From an uncultured Erythrobacter sp. (GTDB lineage: Bacteria; Pseudomonadota; Alphaproteobacteria; Sphingomonadales; Sphingomonadaceae), in the NCBI GenBank assembly GCA_947495555.1, contig CANLZI010000001.1:2022861-2086860 (forward strand): a DNA stretch of 64,000 nucleotides, written 5' to 3'. The position numbers and the translations under genes were made by a program. The notes under the pieces are model-generated. The model was not told the origin of the DNA and searched no databases. It worked only from the letters and a program-made list of their open reading frames with translations. The first letter of the stretch is position 1. Each line of letters opens with the position of its first letter. Of the stretch, positions 40,268 through 50,874 are shown piece by piece.

Positions 40268-41098
40268 ATGATTGTTACCCGATTTGCCCCCAGCCCAAAC
40301 GGACATTTGCATCTTGGCCATGCCTATTCAGCGATTGTTGCGCATGATCTTGCGCGCGAGGCTGGTGGGCGGTTCTTGTTGCGCGTGGAAGATATTGACG
40401 GTGCACGCAGCAGACCTGAGCTGGCCGCGGCATTTCGCCAAGATCTAAAGTGGTTGTGCCTGACGTGGCAGGAAGTGCCGGCGCAATCGACCCGGCTTGC
40501 CAGCTATCTCGAAGCAGCAGAGGCGTTGAAGGCGCGCGGTTTGCTCTATCCCTGCCAATGCACGCGAGCCGAGATTGCGGCAGCCAAGCCTGCAATAGGA
40601 CCAGAAGGGCCGATTTATCCTGGAACCTGTAAGGGGCGCGAGCTGACGCCAGACGCGCGGATCGCATGGCGGTTGGATGTGCAGCGCGCTTTGGCAATAA
40701 CCGGCCCGTTGGAATGGGTCGATCAGATCGCGGGATCACAACAGGCGCGACCCGAACTGTTGGGCGATCCTGTTTTGCTGCGAAAAGATGAACCCGCCAG
40801 CTATCATCTCGCCGTGACATTGGACGATGCAGCCGACGGCATCACCTTGATCACACGAGGCGCTGACCTGTTCGCAGCGAGCCATCTGCACCGATTGCTG
40901 CAGGCCTTGCTCGAACTGCCTGTTCCTGAGTGGCATCACCATGATCTCTTGCTGGATGAGACAGGACGCAAGCTGGCCAAACGGCGCGGCTCGCCGTCCT
41001 TGGCAGACAGACGAGCCAGCGGTGAAGATGGTCTGTTGCTTGCAGAGCAACTCAGGTTGCATGCTTTTCCATCTGGAATTTCGCTGGGGAAGGACTAG
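40268..41098 (+). CDS. gluQ: glutamyl-Q tRNA(Asp) synthetase
   Basis: TRFAPSPNGHLHLGHAYSAI; short GluRS-like lacking anticodon domain; Zn motif CQC...YPGTC. Confidence 0.92.
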   Translation: MIVTRFAPSPNGHLHLGHAYSAIVAHDLAREAGGRFLLRVEDIDGARSRPELAAAFRQDLKWLCLTWQEVPAQSTRLASYLEAAEALKARGLLYPCQCTRAEIAAAKPAIGPEGPIYPGTCKGRELTPDARIAWRLDVQRALAITGPLEWVDQIAGSQQARPELLGDPVLLRKDEPASYHLAVTLDDAADGITLITRGADLFAASHLHRLLQALLELPVPEWHHHDLLLDETGRKLAKRRGSPSLADRRASGEDGLLLAEQLRLHAFPSGISLGKD

Positions 41099-41107
41099 AT
41101 ACTGCGC

Positions 41108-41338
41108 ATGACATATTTCCTCATCGCTGTGCTGGTAGTGCTTTGTGCACTTGTTGTGATCTCTCTGGTGCGCGGGATTATCGCATTTTTGCAGACGACC
41201 AAGATCGATTTGGAGAGCGGCGAGGGCACCAACGTCACCGAAATGCAGTTGCTGCAAAACAAGGCTATGTTTGCACGGATTAAATATCAGGCCATGGCCG
41301 TTGCTGTTGTGGCAGTGATCCTGGCGATCTCCCGCTAA
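41108..41338 (+). CDS. twin transmembrane helix small protein (HIG1-like)
   Basis: Two TM segments; EMQLLQNKAMFARIKYQAMAVAVVAVIL. Confidence 0.75.
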   Translation: MTYFLIAVLVVLCALVVISLVRGIIAFLQTTKIDLESGEGTNVTEMQLLQNKAMFARIKYQAMAVAVVAVILAISR

Positions 41339-41356
41339 ACACAGGGCTGCTGACCG

Positions 41357-41932
41357 GTGGTAAAACTCAACAAGATTTACACGCGCACCGGTGATGATGG
41401 ATCAACGGGTCTGGTCGACGGATCGCGCTCGCCAAAACATTCTGCCCGGATTGAAGCCATCGGTAAGGTGGATGAAGCCAACAGCGCGATCGGTTTGGCT
41501 GCCGCGGCTGTTTCAGGCGGCGAACATGCCGAGGCCTTGTTTCGCATTCAGAACGACATGTTTGATCTGGGGGCGGATCTGGCCACCCCGGCGCCGGACG
41601 AAAATTTTGAACCGGCAGAGATGTTTTTGCGCATTGTCACCTCCCAATCAGAATGGTTGGAGCAGGCGATTGACCGGCTGAACGAAAATCTTGAGCCCTT
41701 GACCAGCTTTGTCTTGCCCGGCGGCAGCGAGGCAGCTGCCCGTACCCATGTGGCCCGGGCATCGGTGCGCGCTGCAGAGCGCTCCATCGTGCATCTGGCC
41801 GCCAATGAGCCAGTTAATCCAGCGGCCATTGCTTATATAAATCGTCTGTCAGACTTTCTGTTTGTGCTGGCCCGGGTGTTTAATGACCACGGCAAAGCAG
41901 ACGTAAATTGGGTGCCGGGCGCCAACCGCTGA
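41357..41932 (+). CDS. PduO-type cob(I)yrinic acid a,c-diamide adenosyltransferase
   Basis: IYTRTGDDGSTGLVDGSRSPKHSARIEAIGKVDEANSAIG; VLPGGSEAAARTHVARASVRAAERSIVHL. Confidence 0.94.
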   Translation: MVKLNKIYTRTGDDGSTGLVDGSRSPKHSARIEAIGKVDEANSAIGLAAAAVSGGEHAEALFRIQNDMFDLGADLATPAPDENFEPAEMFLRIVTSQSEWLEQAIDRLNENLEPLTSFVLPGGSEAAARTHVARASVRAAERSIVHLAANEPVNPAAIAYINRLSDFLFVLARVFNDHGKADVNWVPGANR

Positions 41933-42014
41933 CGATTACAGCGGCGAAGATGCTGGCCAAGCTACTGGTTGCTCGCTAACAGCCCCTTTGCTGCAGTTGC
42001 GAAGGAAAATTGAG

Positions 42015-42884
42015 ATGCGGAAAATCGCGGTTATTGGTGCTGGTCAAATGGGATCGGGCATCGCTCAAACGGTGGCCCAACATGGGCTCCACGTCATGGT
42101 TTCCGACATCGATCTGGCTCATGCCGAAGCTGGCAAGGCAGGTATCGAAAAGGCGCTGACCAAATTGGTCGGTCGCGGCAAGATCGAGGCTGATGAAGCC
42201 GAAGCTGTACTAAGCCGTATTACGCCTGTGGCTGATTATGCTCCTATGGCTGATGCTGATCTGATTATCGAGGCGGCTACCGAGCGCGAAGAGATCAAGC
42301 AGAGCATCTTTGAAAGCGTGGGCAAGGTCCTGTCAGAATCAGCGATCATGGCCAGCAACACCAGTTCTATTCCGATCACGCGGATGGCCAATTATTCGCC
42401 GGATGCCGAACGATTTATCGGTTTGCACTTCTTCAATCCTGTCCCAGTGATGGGATTGATCGAAGTTATTCCTGGTCTGGCGACGGCGCAGGACACAACC
42501 GAACGTACCACCGCATTTGCCGAGATGTTGGGCAAGCAAGTGGTCCTATCTCAAGATGAGCCCGGCTTTGTGGTCAACCGCATCCTGCTGCCGATGATCA
42601 ATGAGGCAGTGTTTGTTCTGGGCCAAAGCACGGCCGGCATTGTTGATATCGATAAGGGTTGCCGATTGGGCCTGAACCATCCGATGGGTCCGCTGGAATT
42701 GGCCGATTTTGTTGGTCTGGATACCTGCCTCGATATTATCAACGTGCTGTATAGAACGACACGGGATACCAAATATCGCCCCGCGCCATTGCTGGTGAAA
42801 TATGTCGAAGCGGGCTGGTTAGGTCGTAAGACTGGGCGCGGTTTCTATGACTATTCAGGCGATGCACCGGTAGCGACACGCTAA
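42015..42884 (+). CDS. 3-hydroxybutyryl-CoA dehydrogenase
   Basis: KIAVIGAGQMGSGIAQTVAQHG; SNTSSIPITRMA; GLHFFNPVPVMGLIEVI. Confidence 0.94.
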   Translation: MRKIAVIGAGQMGSGIAQTVAQHGLHVMVSDIDLAHAEAGKAGIEKALTKLVGRGKIEADEAEAVLSRITPVADYAPMADADLIIEAATEREEIKQSIFESVGKVLSESAIMASNTSSIPITRMANYSPDAERFIGLHFFNPVPVMGLIEVIPGLATAQDTTERTTAFAEMLGKQVVLSQDEPGFVVNRILLPMINEAVFVLGQSTAGIVDIDKGCRLGLNHPMGPLELADFVGLDTCLDIINVLYRTTRDTKYRPAPLLVKYVEAGWLGRKTGRGFYDYSGDAPVATR

Positions 42885-42988
42885 ACCCTAGAACACCCCA
42901 ACCTATCAACTGGTAGACAAAACAGTTAATATGCCAAAGCCTTGCCTACCTATGGGTAGGCGACTGGGTAAATCCAGTTTTGGATGGC

Positions 42989-43396
42989 TCAGGCCGCGGG
43001 GCCTTCGTGCAAGATCCATAGCGCTGCGGCGAGAAGGATTGCGCCAGCGGTCACGCCCCAACCCATCCACCGAATGCTGTTGATCTTGGGGGCGTGCATC
43101 TGGTGCGCAGATAGTCGCTCAAAAGTGTGACAGGCGCGCCGTTCAGCTGTGTAGGACACAATCGCTCCGAGCAGAATGAACGCTGTTGCGATCACACGTG
43201 CCAGATAGGGCGGATCAAACTCACCAAAGACGGCGCGGAACGCCAGACCTATACCGATTGCCGCAAATGCTGTGCGCATCCATCCCGCAAAGGTTCGCTC
43301 CATCGCCATGATATTGCGGTCTTCCGCAAGGTCGGTGCGTTCCTCAGCAAGCTCGTTTGAGCTGCTATTCGAAGATGATTTCTGATTGTCGGTCAA
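42989..43396 (-). CDS. DUF202 family membrane protein
   Basis: LAEDRNIMAMERTFAGWMRTAFAAIGIGLAF. Confidence 0.85.
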   Translation of the reverse strand: MTDNQKSSSNSSSNELAEERTDLAEDRNIMAMERTFAGWMRTAFAAIGIGLAFRAVFGEFDPPYLARVIATAFILLGAIVSYTAERRACHTFERLSAHQMHAPKINSIRWMGWGVTAGAILLAAALWILHEGPAA

Positions 43397-43745
43397 CTAT
43401 ACGGGGCTCGCTCAAATTTTGGTCATACACACCGAAACCATTATCGGCAGGTGTAGGATCAAAACCCCTCGTATCATCGATTAGTTCCTCATCAGAGGAA
43501 AATTCAAAGCTGGGCTGTTCTTCAACAGGTCGCCGCCGAACATTTTGCTGCGCCTGTGAGACGATGGAATCGTCACCAAACTCGTTCTGCATTTCTGCGA
43601 TCTCGCGCTGCCGCTCCAACTCGCTGGTGGCAACCACCAGCGCGCCTTCCTGATCTTCTGACCCGACCAGCAAGGCAGCTCCCAACATTGTGGAGCCAAC
43701 AAAGATCAACGCGCCCTTGGGACTTTGAAAAATGTTCTTCGCCAT
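43365..43745 (-). CDS. hypothetical protein
   Basis: ORF with one N-terminal hydrophobic segment upstream of and overlapping the DUF202 gene. Confidence 0.5.
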   Translation of the reverse strand: MAKNIFQSPKGALIFVGSTMLGAALLVGSEDQEGALVVATSELERQREIAEMQNEFGDDSIVSQAQQNVRRRPVEEQPSFEFSSDEELIDDTRGFDPTPADNGFGVYDQNLSEPRIVDRQSEIIFE

Positions 43746-43799
43746 AATTACGCATGGTAACCGAACGAGCGTTAAAGTTTGGTAGACGTGCGGTAGACG

Positions 43800-46424
43800 T
43801 CAATTCTTGCTGGATTGGGCTTCTTTGGTCAGTTGATACAGCAATTCCAGTGCTTCGCGCGGCGACAGGGCATCCAAGTCCACAGCAAGCAATTTGTCCG
43901 CCAAATGGGGCTCTGCCTCTTCCTCTGGGTCATTGACCGAAGCAAACAGCGGCAAGTCTCCCATGCCAGCGGCGATGCCGCCTGTTTCGGACCGAGCCTG
44001 CTCCAGCTTGTCGAGCACCTGCTTGGCGCGTTTAACAACTGTGTTGGGAACGCCAGCCAACCGGGCAACTGCAAGTCCATAGCTGCGGTCAGCTGGTCCT
44101 TCGGCCAACTCATGCAATAAGACCAGATCACCCTTCCATTCACGCGCACGAACATGATGGAGCGACAAGGCTTCGCAACTGTCGGCCAGTCGGGCCAGTT
44201 CATGGTAATGCGTGGCGAACAGGCAGCGGCATGCGATGTTGGAATGCACAGCTTCGACAACTGCCCAAGCCAAGGCCAATCCATCATAGGTTGATGTTCC
44301 GCGTCCAACTTCGTCCAAGATCACAAAGCTGCGCTCGCTCGCCTGCGATAGAATTGCGGCGGTCTCGACCATCTCAACCATGAAGGTGGAACGGCCACGC
44401 GCAAGATTGTCCGATGCGCCGACCCGGCTGAACAAGCGATCAACCAATCCAATTCTGGCGCTTTCGGCTGGCACAAAACCACCTGCTTGGGCCAACAAAA
44501 CAATCAATGCATTTTGTCGCAGGAAGGTCGACTTACCGCCCATATTGGGCCCACCAATCAGCCAAAGCCGGTCGTGCATGGCCAATCTGCAATCATTGGC
44601 CACAAACCGTTCGCCGGTCCGGGCCAATGCCGCTTCGACTACCGGGTGGCGGCCACCCTCGATCGTCAAACTGGCGCTATCGTCGATTTGCGGACGGCTC
44701 CAACCACCTTCAGCTGCTCGTTCGGCCTGACCGGCAGCCACATCAATGCGGGCGAGCGCCGCTGCGGTTTGGGCAATGGTACCGCTGGATTGGCAAACCT
44801 GTGCCACCAATTCCTCGAAATGCGATTCTTCGGCTGCCAAGGCATGCCCGCCAGCCTCGGCGATGCGGGTGGCTTCTTCGTGCAGAGCGACCGAGTTGAA
44901 CCGGACCGCGCCCGCCATTGTTTGGCGATGGGTGAAGCCGCTGTCAGGCGCCATCAAAGCATCAGCATGCCGATTGGGCACCTCGATAAAATAGCCCAAG
45001 ACGCCATTGTGTTTGATCTTGAGCGCGGAAATGTCGGTATCTTCGCGATAGCGGGCTTCCATCGCAGCGATGGCGCGCCGGGCATCGCCCGAGGTGGAGC
45101 GCAGATCATCCAGTGCCGCGTCATACCCTTCCGCAATATAGCCGCCATTGTGCCGCTCGGTCGGCGGAGAGGCCACCAGCGCCCGCTCCATAAGGTCAAT
45201 CAAGCTGCCATGCCCCGTCAGGTTGGGCAGCAATTGTTCCAGAATTTCAGGTTGATCGGGCAGGCGGTCCAGAAAGTCATGAATCCGCCTGGCATCGCGC
45301 AATCCGTCCCGGATCTGGCCCAGATCGCGCGGCGTCCCGCGCCCAGCCACCAATCTGCCTAAAGCGCGCGCCAAATCAGGAACGCTGCGCATCGCTTCTC
45401 GCAAGTCAGCCCGGCTGATCGGATCATTGTGCAGCCAATGGACCAGCGCGAGCCGTTGTTCGATGGCGTGAACATCCAGCAACGGTGCCGCCAAATCCTG
45501 TGCCAACAGACGCGCCCCTGCACCTGTGACGCAGCGATCGATCGACGCAATCAAGCTGCCCTCGCGCCCGCCTGATTGCGCGCTCAGGATCTCAAGGCTC
45601 GCCCGTGTCGCCTCGTCCATCAACATGGTGTCGCCAGTGGCACGCTTGCGCGGCGGCAGCAGCAACGGGAGCGTTCCGCGCCCAACATGGTCAAGATAAG
45701 CCACCAGCCCACCAGCTGCCGCCAGCATAGCCCGCGAAAAATCGCCAAAGCCATCCAGCGTGGCGACACTGTGTACGGCGGAAAGCCGCCGCTCACCTTC
45801 ATCGCTGGCAAAGTCAGATCGTGGGCGCTCAATGGTTTCTTCGGGCTCGCTGTCCCACCCTTCCGGCGCGACGCATTCGCTAGGCTGAAGTCGGGCGAGC
45901 GTCGCAGCAACGGCATCGCTTGCGCACTCTTCCAGCACCATTTCGCCGGTCGAGATATCACAACTGGCAACGCCGATTGTCCCGCGAACCTCGGCCAGAG
46001 CGACCAGCAGGTTTGACTGGCGCGGTTCCAGCAATGCCTCTTCCGTCAATGTCCCGGCGGTAACAAAGCGCACGATATCGCGCTTGACCAACGCCTTTGA
46101 AACGGGCGTGCCTTCACTGCGAGCGCGTTCTTTGGCCTGATCGGGAGTTTCCACCTGCTCAGCAATGGCAACCCGGCACCCGGCCTTGATCAAACGGGCC
46201 AAATACCCCTCGGCAGCATGCACCGGCACGCCGCACATAGGCACCGGCTCTCCGTCATGCTCACCGCGCGATGTCAGCGCGATATCAAGGATGCTCGCAG
46301 CTTGGCGCGCATCTTCAAAAAACAGCTCGAAAAAATCTCCCATGCGATAGAACAGCAAGCAGCCTTCGGCCTGCGCCTTCAGCTGATGGAATTGCGCCAT
46401 CATTGGGGTGGTTTTTCCGGCCAT
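43800..46424 (-). CDS. mutS: DNA mismatch repair protein MutS
   Basis: TPMMAQFHQLKAQAEGCLLFYRMGDFFELFFEDA; Walker A GGPNMGGKSTFLRQ; DEVGRGTSTYDGLALAWAVVE. Confidence 0.98.
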   Translation of the reverse strand: MAGKTTPMMAQFHQLKAQAEGCLLFYRMGDFFELFFEDARQAASILDIALTSRGEHDGEPVPMCGVPVHAAEGYLARLIKAGCRVAIAEQVETPDQAKERARSEGTPVSKALVKRDIVRFVTAGTLTEEALLEPRQSNLLVALAEVRGTIGVASCDISTGEMVLEECASDAVAATLARLQPSECVAPEGWDSEPEETIERPRSDFASDEGERRLSAVHSVATLDGFGDFSRAMLAAAGGLVAYLDHVGRGTLPLLLPPRKRATGDTMLMDEATRASLEILSAQSGGREGSLIASIDRCVTGAGARLLAQDLAAPLLDVHAIEQRLALVHWLHNDPISRADLREAMRSVPDLARALGRLVAGRGTPRDLGQIRDGLRDARRIHDFLDRLPDQPEILEQLLPNLTGHGSLIDLMERALVASPPTERHNGGYIAEGYDAALDDLRSTSGDARRAIAAMEARYREDTDISALKIKHNGVLGYFIEVPNRHADALMAPDSGFTHRQTMAGAVRFNSVALHEEATRIAEAGGHALAAEESHFEELVAQVCQSSGTIAQTAAALARIDVAAGQAERAAEGGWSRPQIDDSASLTIEGGRHPVVEAALARTGERFVANDCRLAMHDRLWLIGGPNMGGKSTFLRQNALIVLLAQAGGFVPAESARIGLVDRLFSRVGASDNLARGRSTFMVEMVETAAILSQASERSFVILDEVGRGTSTYDGLALAWAVVEAVHSNIACRCLFATHYHELARLADSCEALSLHHVRAREWKGDLVLLHELAEGPADRSYGLAVARLAGVPNTVVKRAKQVLDKLEQARSETGGIAAGMGDLPLFASVNDPEEEAEPHLADKLLAVDLDALSPREALELLYQLTKEAQSSKN

Positions 46425-46587
46425 GGCCAGTGCGTAGCCGCGCTGAGACTGATTCGGGAAGGGACGGCGAGGCGCTTTCCCCTGCCGCAGCTATAACGTG
46501 CGCTTATAGGTCACCTCTGTCACGAACTGCGCGATTGAGTATCGACCCTCTATCGCTGGGCGCTGCAACCCGATAAGAGGCGATGCA

Positions 46588-48867
46588 TTGCAAAAGGACC
46601 AATCTGTGGCTGACGAGAAATCCAACGAATTTACCAATCGCGAAGCTTTGTTTTACCACGAGACAATTCGGCCGGGTAAAATCGAAATTGTTGCTTCCAA
46701 ACCGATGGCAACGCAGCGTGATCTCAGCCTCGCCTATTCGCCCGGTGTGGCCGCACCTGTTCAGGCAATCGCAGATGATCCGTCGATGGCAGCTCGATAC
46801 ACCGCGCGGTCGAATCTGGTTGCCGTTATCTCAAACGGAACAGCCATTCTTGGTATGGGCAATCTGGGCGCTTTGGCTTCCAAGCCTGTGATGGAAGGCA
46901 AGGCTGTCTTGTTCAAACGGTTTGCCGATGTTGATTCGATCGACATCGAATTGGACACCGAAGATCCTGACGCGTTCATCGAAGCAGTCGCCCTGATGGA
47001 GCCAAGTTTTGGCGGGATCAATCTGGAGGATATCAAGGCTCCGGAATGCTTTATTATTGAGCAAGCATTGCGCGACCGGATGAATATTCCGATCATGCAT
47101 GATGACCAGCATGGCACCGCGATTATTGCCGCGGCTGGCTTGATCAATGCGTGCAAATTGACAGGGCGCGATCTCAAAGATGTGAAGATGGTCGTCAATG
47201 GCGCTGGCGCATCGGCGCTGGCATGCACGGCCTTGGTAAAATCCATCGGTGTGCCGCATGAAAATGTGATTGTGTGCGATCGCTCTGGCCCGATCTATCC
47301 GGGCCGTGACAATGTCGATCAATGGAAAAGCGCGCATGCGGTGGAGACTGACGCGCGCACTTTGGAAGAGGCGTTAGACGGTGCCGATATTTTCCTTGGC
47401 CTTTCAGCTGCGGGCGCGTTGAAACCCGATTGGGTCAAGAAAATGACCGATCAGCCGATCATCTTTGCGATGGCCAATCCCGACCCCGAAATCATGCCGG
47501 ATGATGCCAAGGCTGTGCGTCCCGATGCGATCATTGCGACGGGCCGATCAGACTACCCCAATCAGGTCAACAATGTACTGGGCTTCCCCTTTATCTTCCG
47601 CGGCGCATTGGATGTGCAAGCCACCGCGATCAACGAGGAAATGAAGGTCGCAGCAGCCCATGCGATTGCCGAATTGGCACGCGAGCAAGTTCCTGAAGAG
47701 GTCGCGGCAGCTTATGGGAAGAATCACAAATTTGGCGTCGACTACATTATCCCGGCACCGTTTGATCCGCGCCTGATGGAGGTCGTGTCTTCTGCAGTGG
47801 CCAAGGCTGCGATGGATTCAGGTGTGGCGCTGGCGCCCATTGAGGATTTCGATGCCTATCGTCTGGCCTTGAAGGCGCGGCTCAACCCGACCACCGCGGT
47901 TCTCACCAGCACCTATGAGGAAGCGCGCTCCAACCCCAAGCGGGTGGTGTTTGCCGAAGCAGAGGAGGAAGTGGTGCTGCGCGCGGCTATCCAGTTCCGC
48001 GATTTCGGTTATGGAACGCCGGTCTTGGTGGGTCGCACCAAAGCGGTTGCGGACAAAATGCACATGCTGGGCGTTGAGAACCCACGCGACTTTGAGATCC
48101 AGAATTCGGCCGATTGCGAGCATATTCCTGCCATGGTCGACTATCTCTACAAGCGGCTGCAAAGGCGCGGCTATACCGAGCGCGATGTGAGACGTTTGGT
48201 CAATCAGGAACGCAACGTCTTTGCCGCTCTGCTGGTGGCTCTTGGCCATGGTGACGCGCTGATATCCGGATTGACGCGAACCTTTGCCCAGACCGCGCGC
48301 GAAGTGAATATGGTGTTCGACGCTAAAGAAGGTGCGGTGCCATTTGGCATCCACATGATGATCGGCAAGAACCACACCACCTTCTTGGCCGATACGACCA
48401 TTAACGAGCGCCCAAGTGCAGAAGAATTGGCCCATATCGCCCGCGAAACGGCAGCGGTTGCGCGCCGCATGGGCCATGAACCGCGCGTTGCATTTTTGTC
48501 CTATTCAACGTTTGGCAATCCAAGTGGGCGGTGGTTGGACAATATTCGCGGTGCGGTGGCCATCCTGGACAAGGAAGATCCCGGCTTTGAATATGAAGGC
48601 GAGATGGCACCCGATGCCGCACTCAATTCCAAGGTCATGGAGCTTTATCCGTTCAGCCGTCTTTCTGGTCCGGCCAATGTGCTGGTCATGCCCGGTCTGC
48701 AATCGGCCAATTTGTCTGCCAAGATCCTGAAGGAATTGGGCGGCGATGACACGATTGGCCCAATGTTGATCGGTATGGAAAAACCGGTCCAAATCGCGCC
48801 GATGACGGCCATTGCCCCTGATGTGTTGACGCTGGCTGTGCTTGCAGCTGCAGGCGTTGTGGGCTGA
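46588..48867 (+). CDS. maeB: NADP-dependent malic enzyme with phosphotransacetylase-like domain
   Basis: DLSLAYSPGVAAP, MHDDQHGTAIIAAAGLINA, C-terminal PTA-like domain; start may be GTG at 46606. Confidence 0.94.
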   Translation: MQKDQSVADEKSNEFTNREALFYHETIRPGKIEIVASKPMATQRDLSLAYSPGVAAPVQAIADDPSMAARYTARSNLVAVISNGTAILGMGNLGALASKPVMEGKAVLFKRFADVDSIDIELDTEDPDAFIEAVALMEPSFGGINLEDIKAPECFIIEQALRDRMNIPIMHDDQHGTAIIAAAGLINACKLTGRDLKDVKMVVNGAGASALACTALVKSIGVPHENVIVCDRSGPIYPGRDNVDQWKSAHAVETDARTLEEALDGADIFLGLSAAGALKPDWVKKMTDQPIIFAMANPDPEIMPDDAKAVRPDAIIATGRSDYPNQVNNVLGFPFIFRGALDVQATAINEEMKVAAAHAIAELAREQVPEEVAAAYGKNHKFGVDYIIPAPFDPRLMEVVSSAVAKAAMDSGVALAPIEDFDAYRLALKARLNPTTAVLTSTYEEARSNPKRVVFAEAEEEVVLRAAIQFRDFGYGTPVLVGRTKAVADKMHMLGVENPRDFEIQNSADCEHIPAMVDYLYKRLQRRGYTERDVRRLVNQERNVFAALLVALGHGDALISGLTRTFAQTAREVNMVFDAKEGAVPFGIHMMIGKNHTTFLADTTINERPSAEELAHIARETAAVARRMGHEPRVAFLSYSTFGNPSGRWLDNIRGAVAILDKEDPGFEYEGEMAPDAALNSKVMELYPFSRLSGPANVLVMPGLQSANLSAKILKELGGDDTIGPMLIGMEKPVQIAPMTAIAPDVLTLAVLAAAGVVG

Positions 48868-48871
48868 CCCG

Positions 48872-49402
48872 ATGAGCGCGATCAGCCGTGTTGTTTTGAC
48901 CGTAACCGGCAGCGATCGTCCCGGTTTAACATCGGCATTGGCCGAGGCTGTCGCGGCGGCTGGTGGTAATTGGCAAGAAGGTCAGCTGAGCCGATTGGGC
49001 GGGTTATATGTAGGTTCGGTTCTGGTCGAAATTGATCCGGCCAAGTCGGATGTACTGCAAGCCGGTGTGCAAGCGATTGATGCGCATGGCCTAACGGTAT
49101 CGATGCAACCAGCTCAAGATGATCAGCGAGCAGATGGGGCGCGGCTGTTGTTCGAGCTGGTGGGGCAGGACCGACCCGGCATTATCCGCGAAGTGACGGC
49201 CATCCTTGCTCAGTTGGGCGCCAATATCGAAAGCCTGACCAGTGGCGAGCAAACCGGCGCATGGGCCGGAGAACATTTGTTCCATGCGGAGGTCACGGCC
49301 ACCTTGCCGCAAAGCGTCAGCCCGGCTGAGGCTCAAGCAGCCTTGGAAGAAATATCGAGCGAAATCATGGTCGATTTCAGTTTTTCTGCCGAAGCGGAGT
49401 AA
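48872..49402 (+). CDS. double ACT-domain protein (GcvR-like)
   Basis: VVLTVTGSDRPGLTSALAEAVAAAGGNWQEGQLSRLGGLY; second domain FELVGQDRPGIIREVTAILAQLGANIESL. Confidence 0.88.
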   Translation: MSAISRVVLTVTGSDRPGLTSALAEAVAAAGGNWQEGQLSRLGGLYVGSVLVEIDPAKSDVLQAGVQAIDAHGLTVSMQPAQDDQRADGARLLFELVGQDRPGIIREVTAILAQLGANIESLTSGEQTGAWAGEHLFHAEVTATLPQSVSPAEAQAALEEISSEIMVDFSFSAEAE

Positions 49403-49404
49403 GC

Positions 49405-50118
49405 TCAGGCTCTTTGCTCGGCATCGACCCATTCTGACAGATCGACATAATAACGCTTGGGGTCCGCTGGATCGATCAGCACGTCCAGATCTTGATGGGA
49501 TAGCTGCTCGGTCAAATCCAGCCAGATTGGCCCGCTCTTAAAGCTTTGTAAGCGACCAGTGGCAGGGTGGGTTGCTTGGCCCACCACCCGAAAAGGGCTG
49601 CGGCCGTTAATCTTGACGCTGGTATCGCGATAGCATTCGATAAATTTGGCGCTGATCTGAACGCCGGTCTGTTTAAGCTGGGCAACCATTCTGCGCCGCC
49701 TAACAAAGTGCATGACCATACCGCCGCCGATCAGGGCGAATATGCTGCCGATGCCGGTAAACATGGCGGGCAGAAAATGTCGCTGCATAAAGCTGTCGAT
49801 CGCAGCGTCGCCAGGCGCGGAGGGATCATATAAGACCTGCACTTGCTCACCGCGTGAAAATCCGGGCGAATTGCTGGAAATTTGGCTGCGAAACCGATGC
49901 ACTGTTCCACGACCGTCGGTAAATTCTACCTCTGGTCGATACATGCGATCACCATCGGAATCGTAATGCTGGTGCAGCGCCACCACTGTGCCAGTTGTCA
50001 TGCCACCCTTGGCGGCCAATTGCTGGTCAGCGGCCACAAACCACAAGCCGATGCCGGCGAACAGCAAGCCTATGGCTGCAAAGAATGCTCCAATCCAAAG
50101 CGTTGCTTTGCTGGCCAT
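49405..50118 (-). CDS. DUF3592 domain-containing membrane protein
   Basis: GTVVALHQHYDSDGDRMYRPEVEFTDGRGTVHRFRS and flanking TM segments. Confidence 0.8.
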   Translation of the reverse strand: MASKATLWIGAFFAAIGLLFAGIGLWFVAADQQLAAKGGMTTGTVVALHQHYDSDGDRMYRPEVEFTDGRGTVHRFRSQISSNSPGFSRGEQVQVLYDPSAPGDAAIDSFMQRHFLPAMFTGIGSIFALIGGGMVMHFVRRRRMVAQLKQTGVQISAKFIECYRDTSVKINGRSPFRVVGQATHPATGRLQSFKSGPIWLDLTEQLSHQDLDVLIDPADPKRYYVDLSEWVDAEQRA

Positions 50119-50141
50119 CTAAATTCCTCTCGCGTTAGCGA

Positions 50142-50843
50142 TTACCGCTTTCGATAGCGAAAATACCACACTTCGTGTTCATACACTTCGCGCGCCTTTT
50201 GCTCATAGCGCGTCATGGGCCATCCTGAGGGTCGCGTATCCCAGCTGTCGCGTCCTTTTGTGACCCATTCAAAGCTGCCTGTGTGGCGCTGCATCACCAT
50301 TAAGGCATGGCGCAGATAGACGGCATGGTCCGTGCCAAACCTGAATTCTCCGCCCGGCTTCAGCTTGTCGGCGAACATTTGCACAGGACCATCATTCATC
50401 ATCCGACGCTTGGCATGTTTGTTCTTGGGCCAAGGATCGGGGTGAAGCAGATAGATCATGGTCAATGATCCATCTGGAATGCGTTTCAGCACATCCAGCG
50501 CATCGCCATGAAATAGGCGAATGTTGGCCAGACGTTGTTCGTCAATATGACCCAGCGCTGCAGCCACTCCGTTTAGGAATGGCTCTGCCCCGATAAACCC
50601 GTGATTGGGCAGCAGATCGGCGCGATAAGCGAGGTGCTCTCCGCTGCCGAAACCAATCTCAAAATGAAGCGGGCAATCTTCCCCGAACAAATCTTTGGCG
50701 GTTACCGGACCGGCGTCCGGGACGGCGATTTTTGGCAACAGGTTTTCGAACAATTCTTGCTGCCGACCGCGCAAGGGCTTGCCTATGGACCGACCATACA
50801 GCCGGTTGATCGTCGTGGGATCGCCTTCCTTAAATGCTGACAT
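50142..50843 (-). CDS. trmB: tRNA (guanine-N7-)-methyltransferase
   Basis: LHFEIGFGSGEHLAYRAD; IYLLHPDPWPKNKHAKRRM. Confidence 0.95.
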   Translation of the reverse strand: MSAFKEGDPTTINRLYGRSIGKPLRGRQQELFENLLPKIAVPDAGPVTAKDLFGEDCPLHFEIGFGSGEHLAYRADLLPNHGFIGAEPFLNGVAAALGHIDEQRLANIRLFHGDALDVLKRIPDGSLTMIYLLHPDPWPKNKHAKRRMMNDGPVQMFADKLKPGGEFRFGTDHAVYLRHALMVMQRHTGSFEWVTKGRDSWDTRPSGWPMTRYEQKAREVYEHEVWYFRYRKR

Positions 50844-50874
50844 GGCGCGTCGTTAGCCAAGGCTTACGCTGCGC

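Noticed and set aside
42944-42961. Hairpin GCCTACC-TATG-GGTAGGC after the 3-hydroxybutyryl-CoA dehydrogenase gene
   Set aside because: Short stem and no T run; may be a weak terminator but not strong enough to list.
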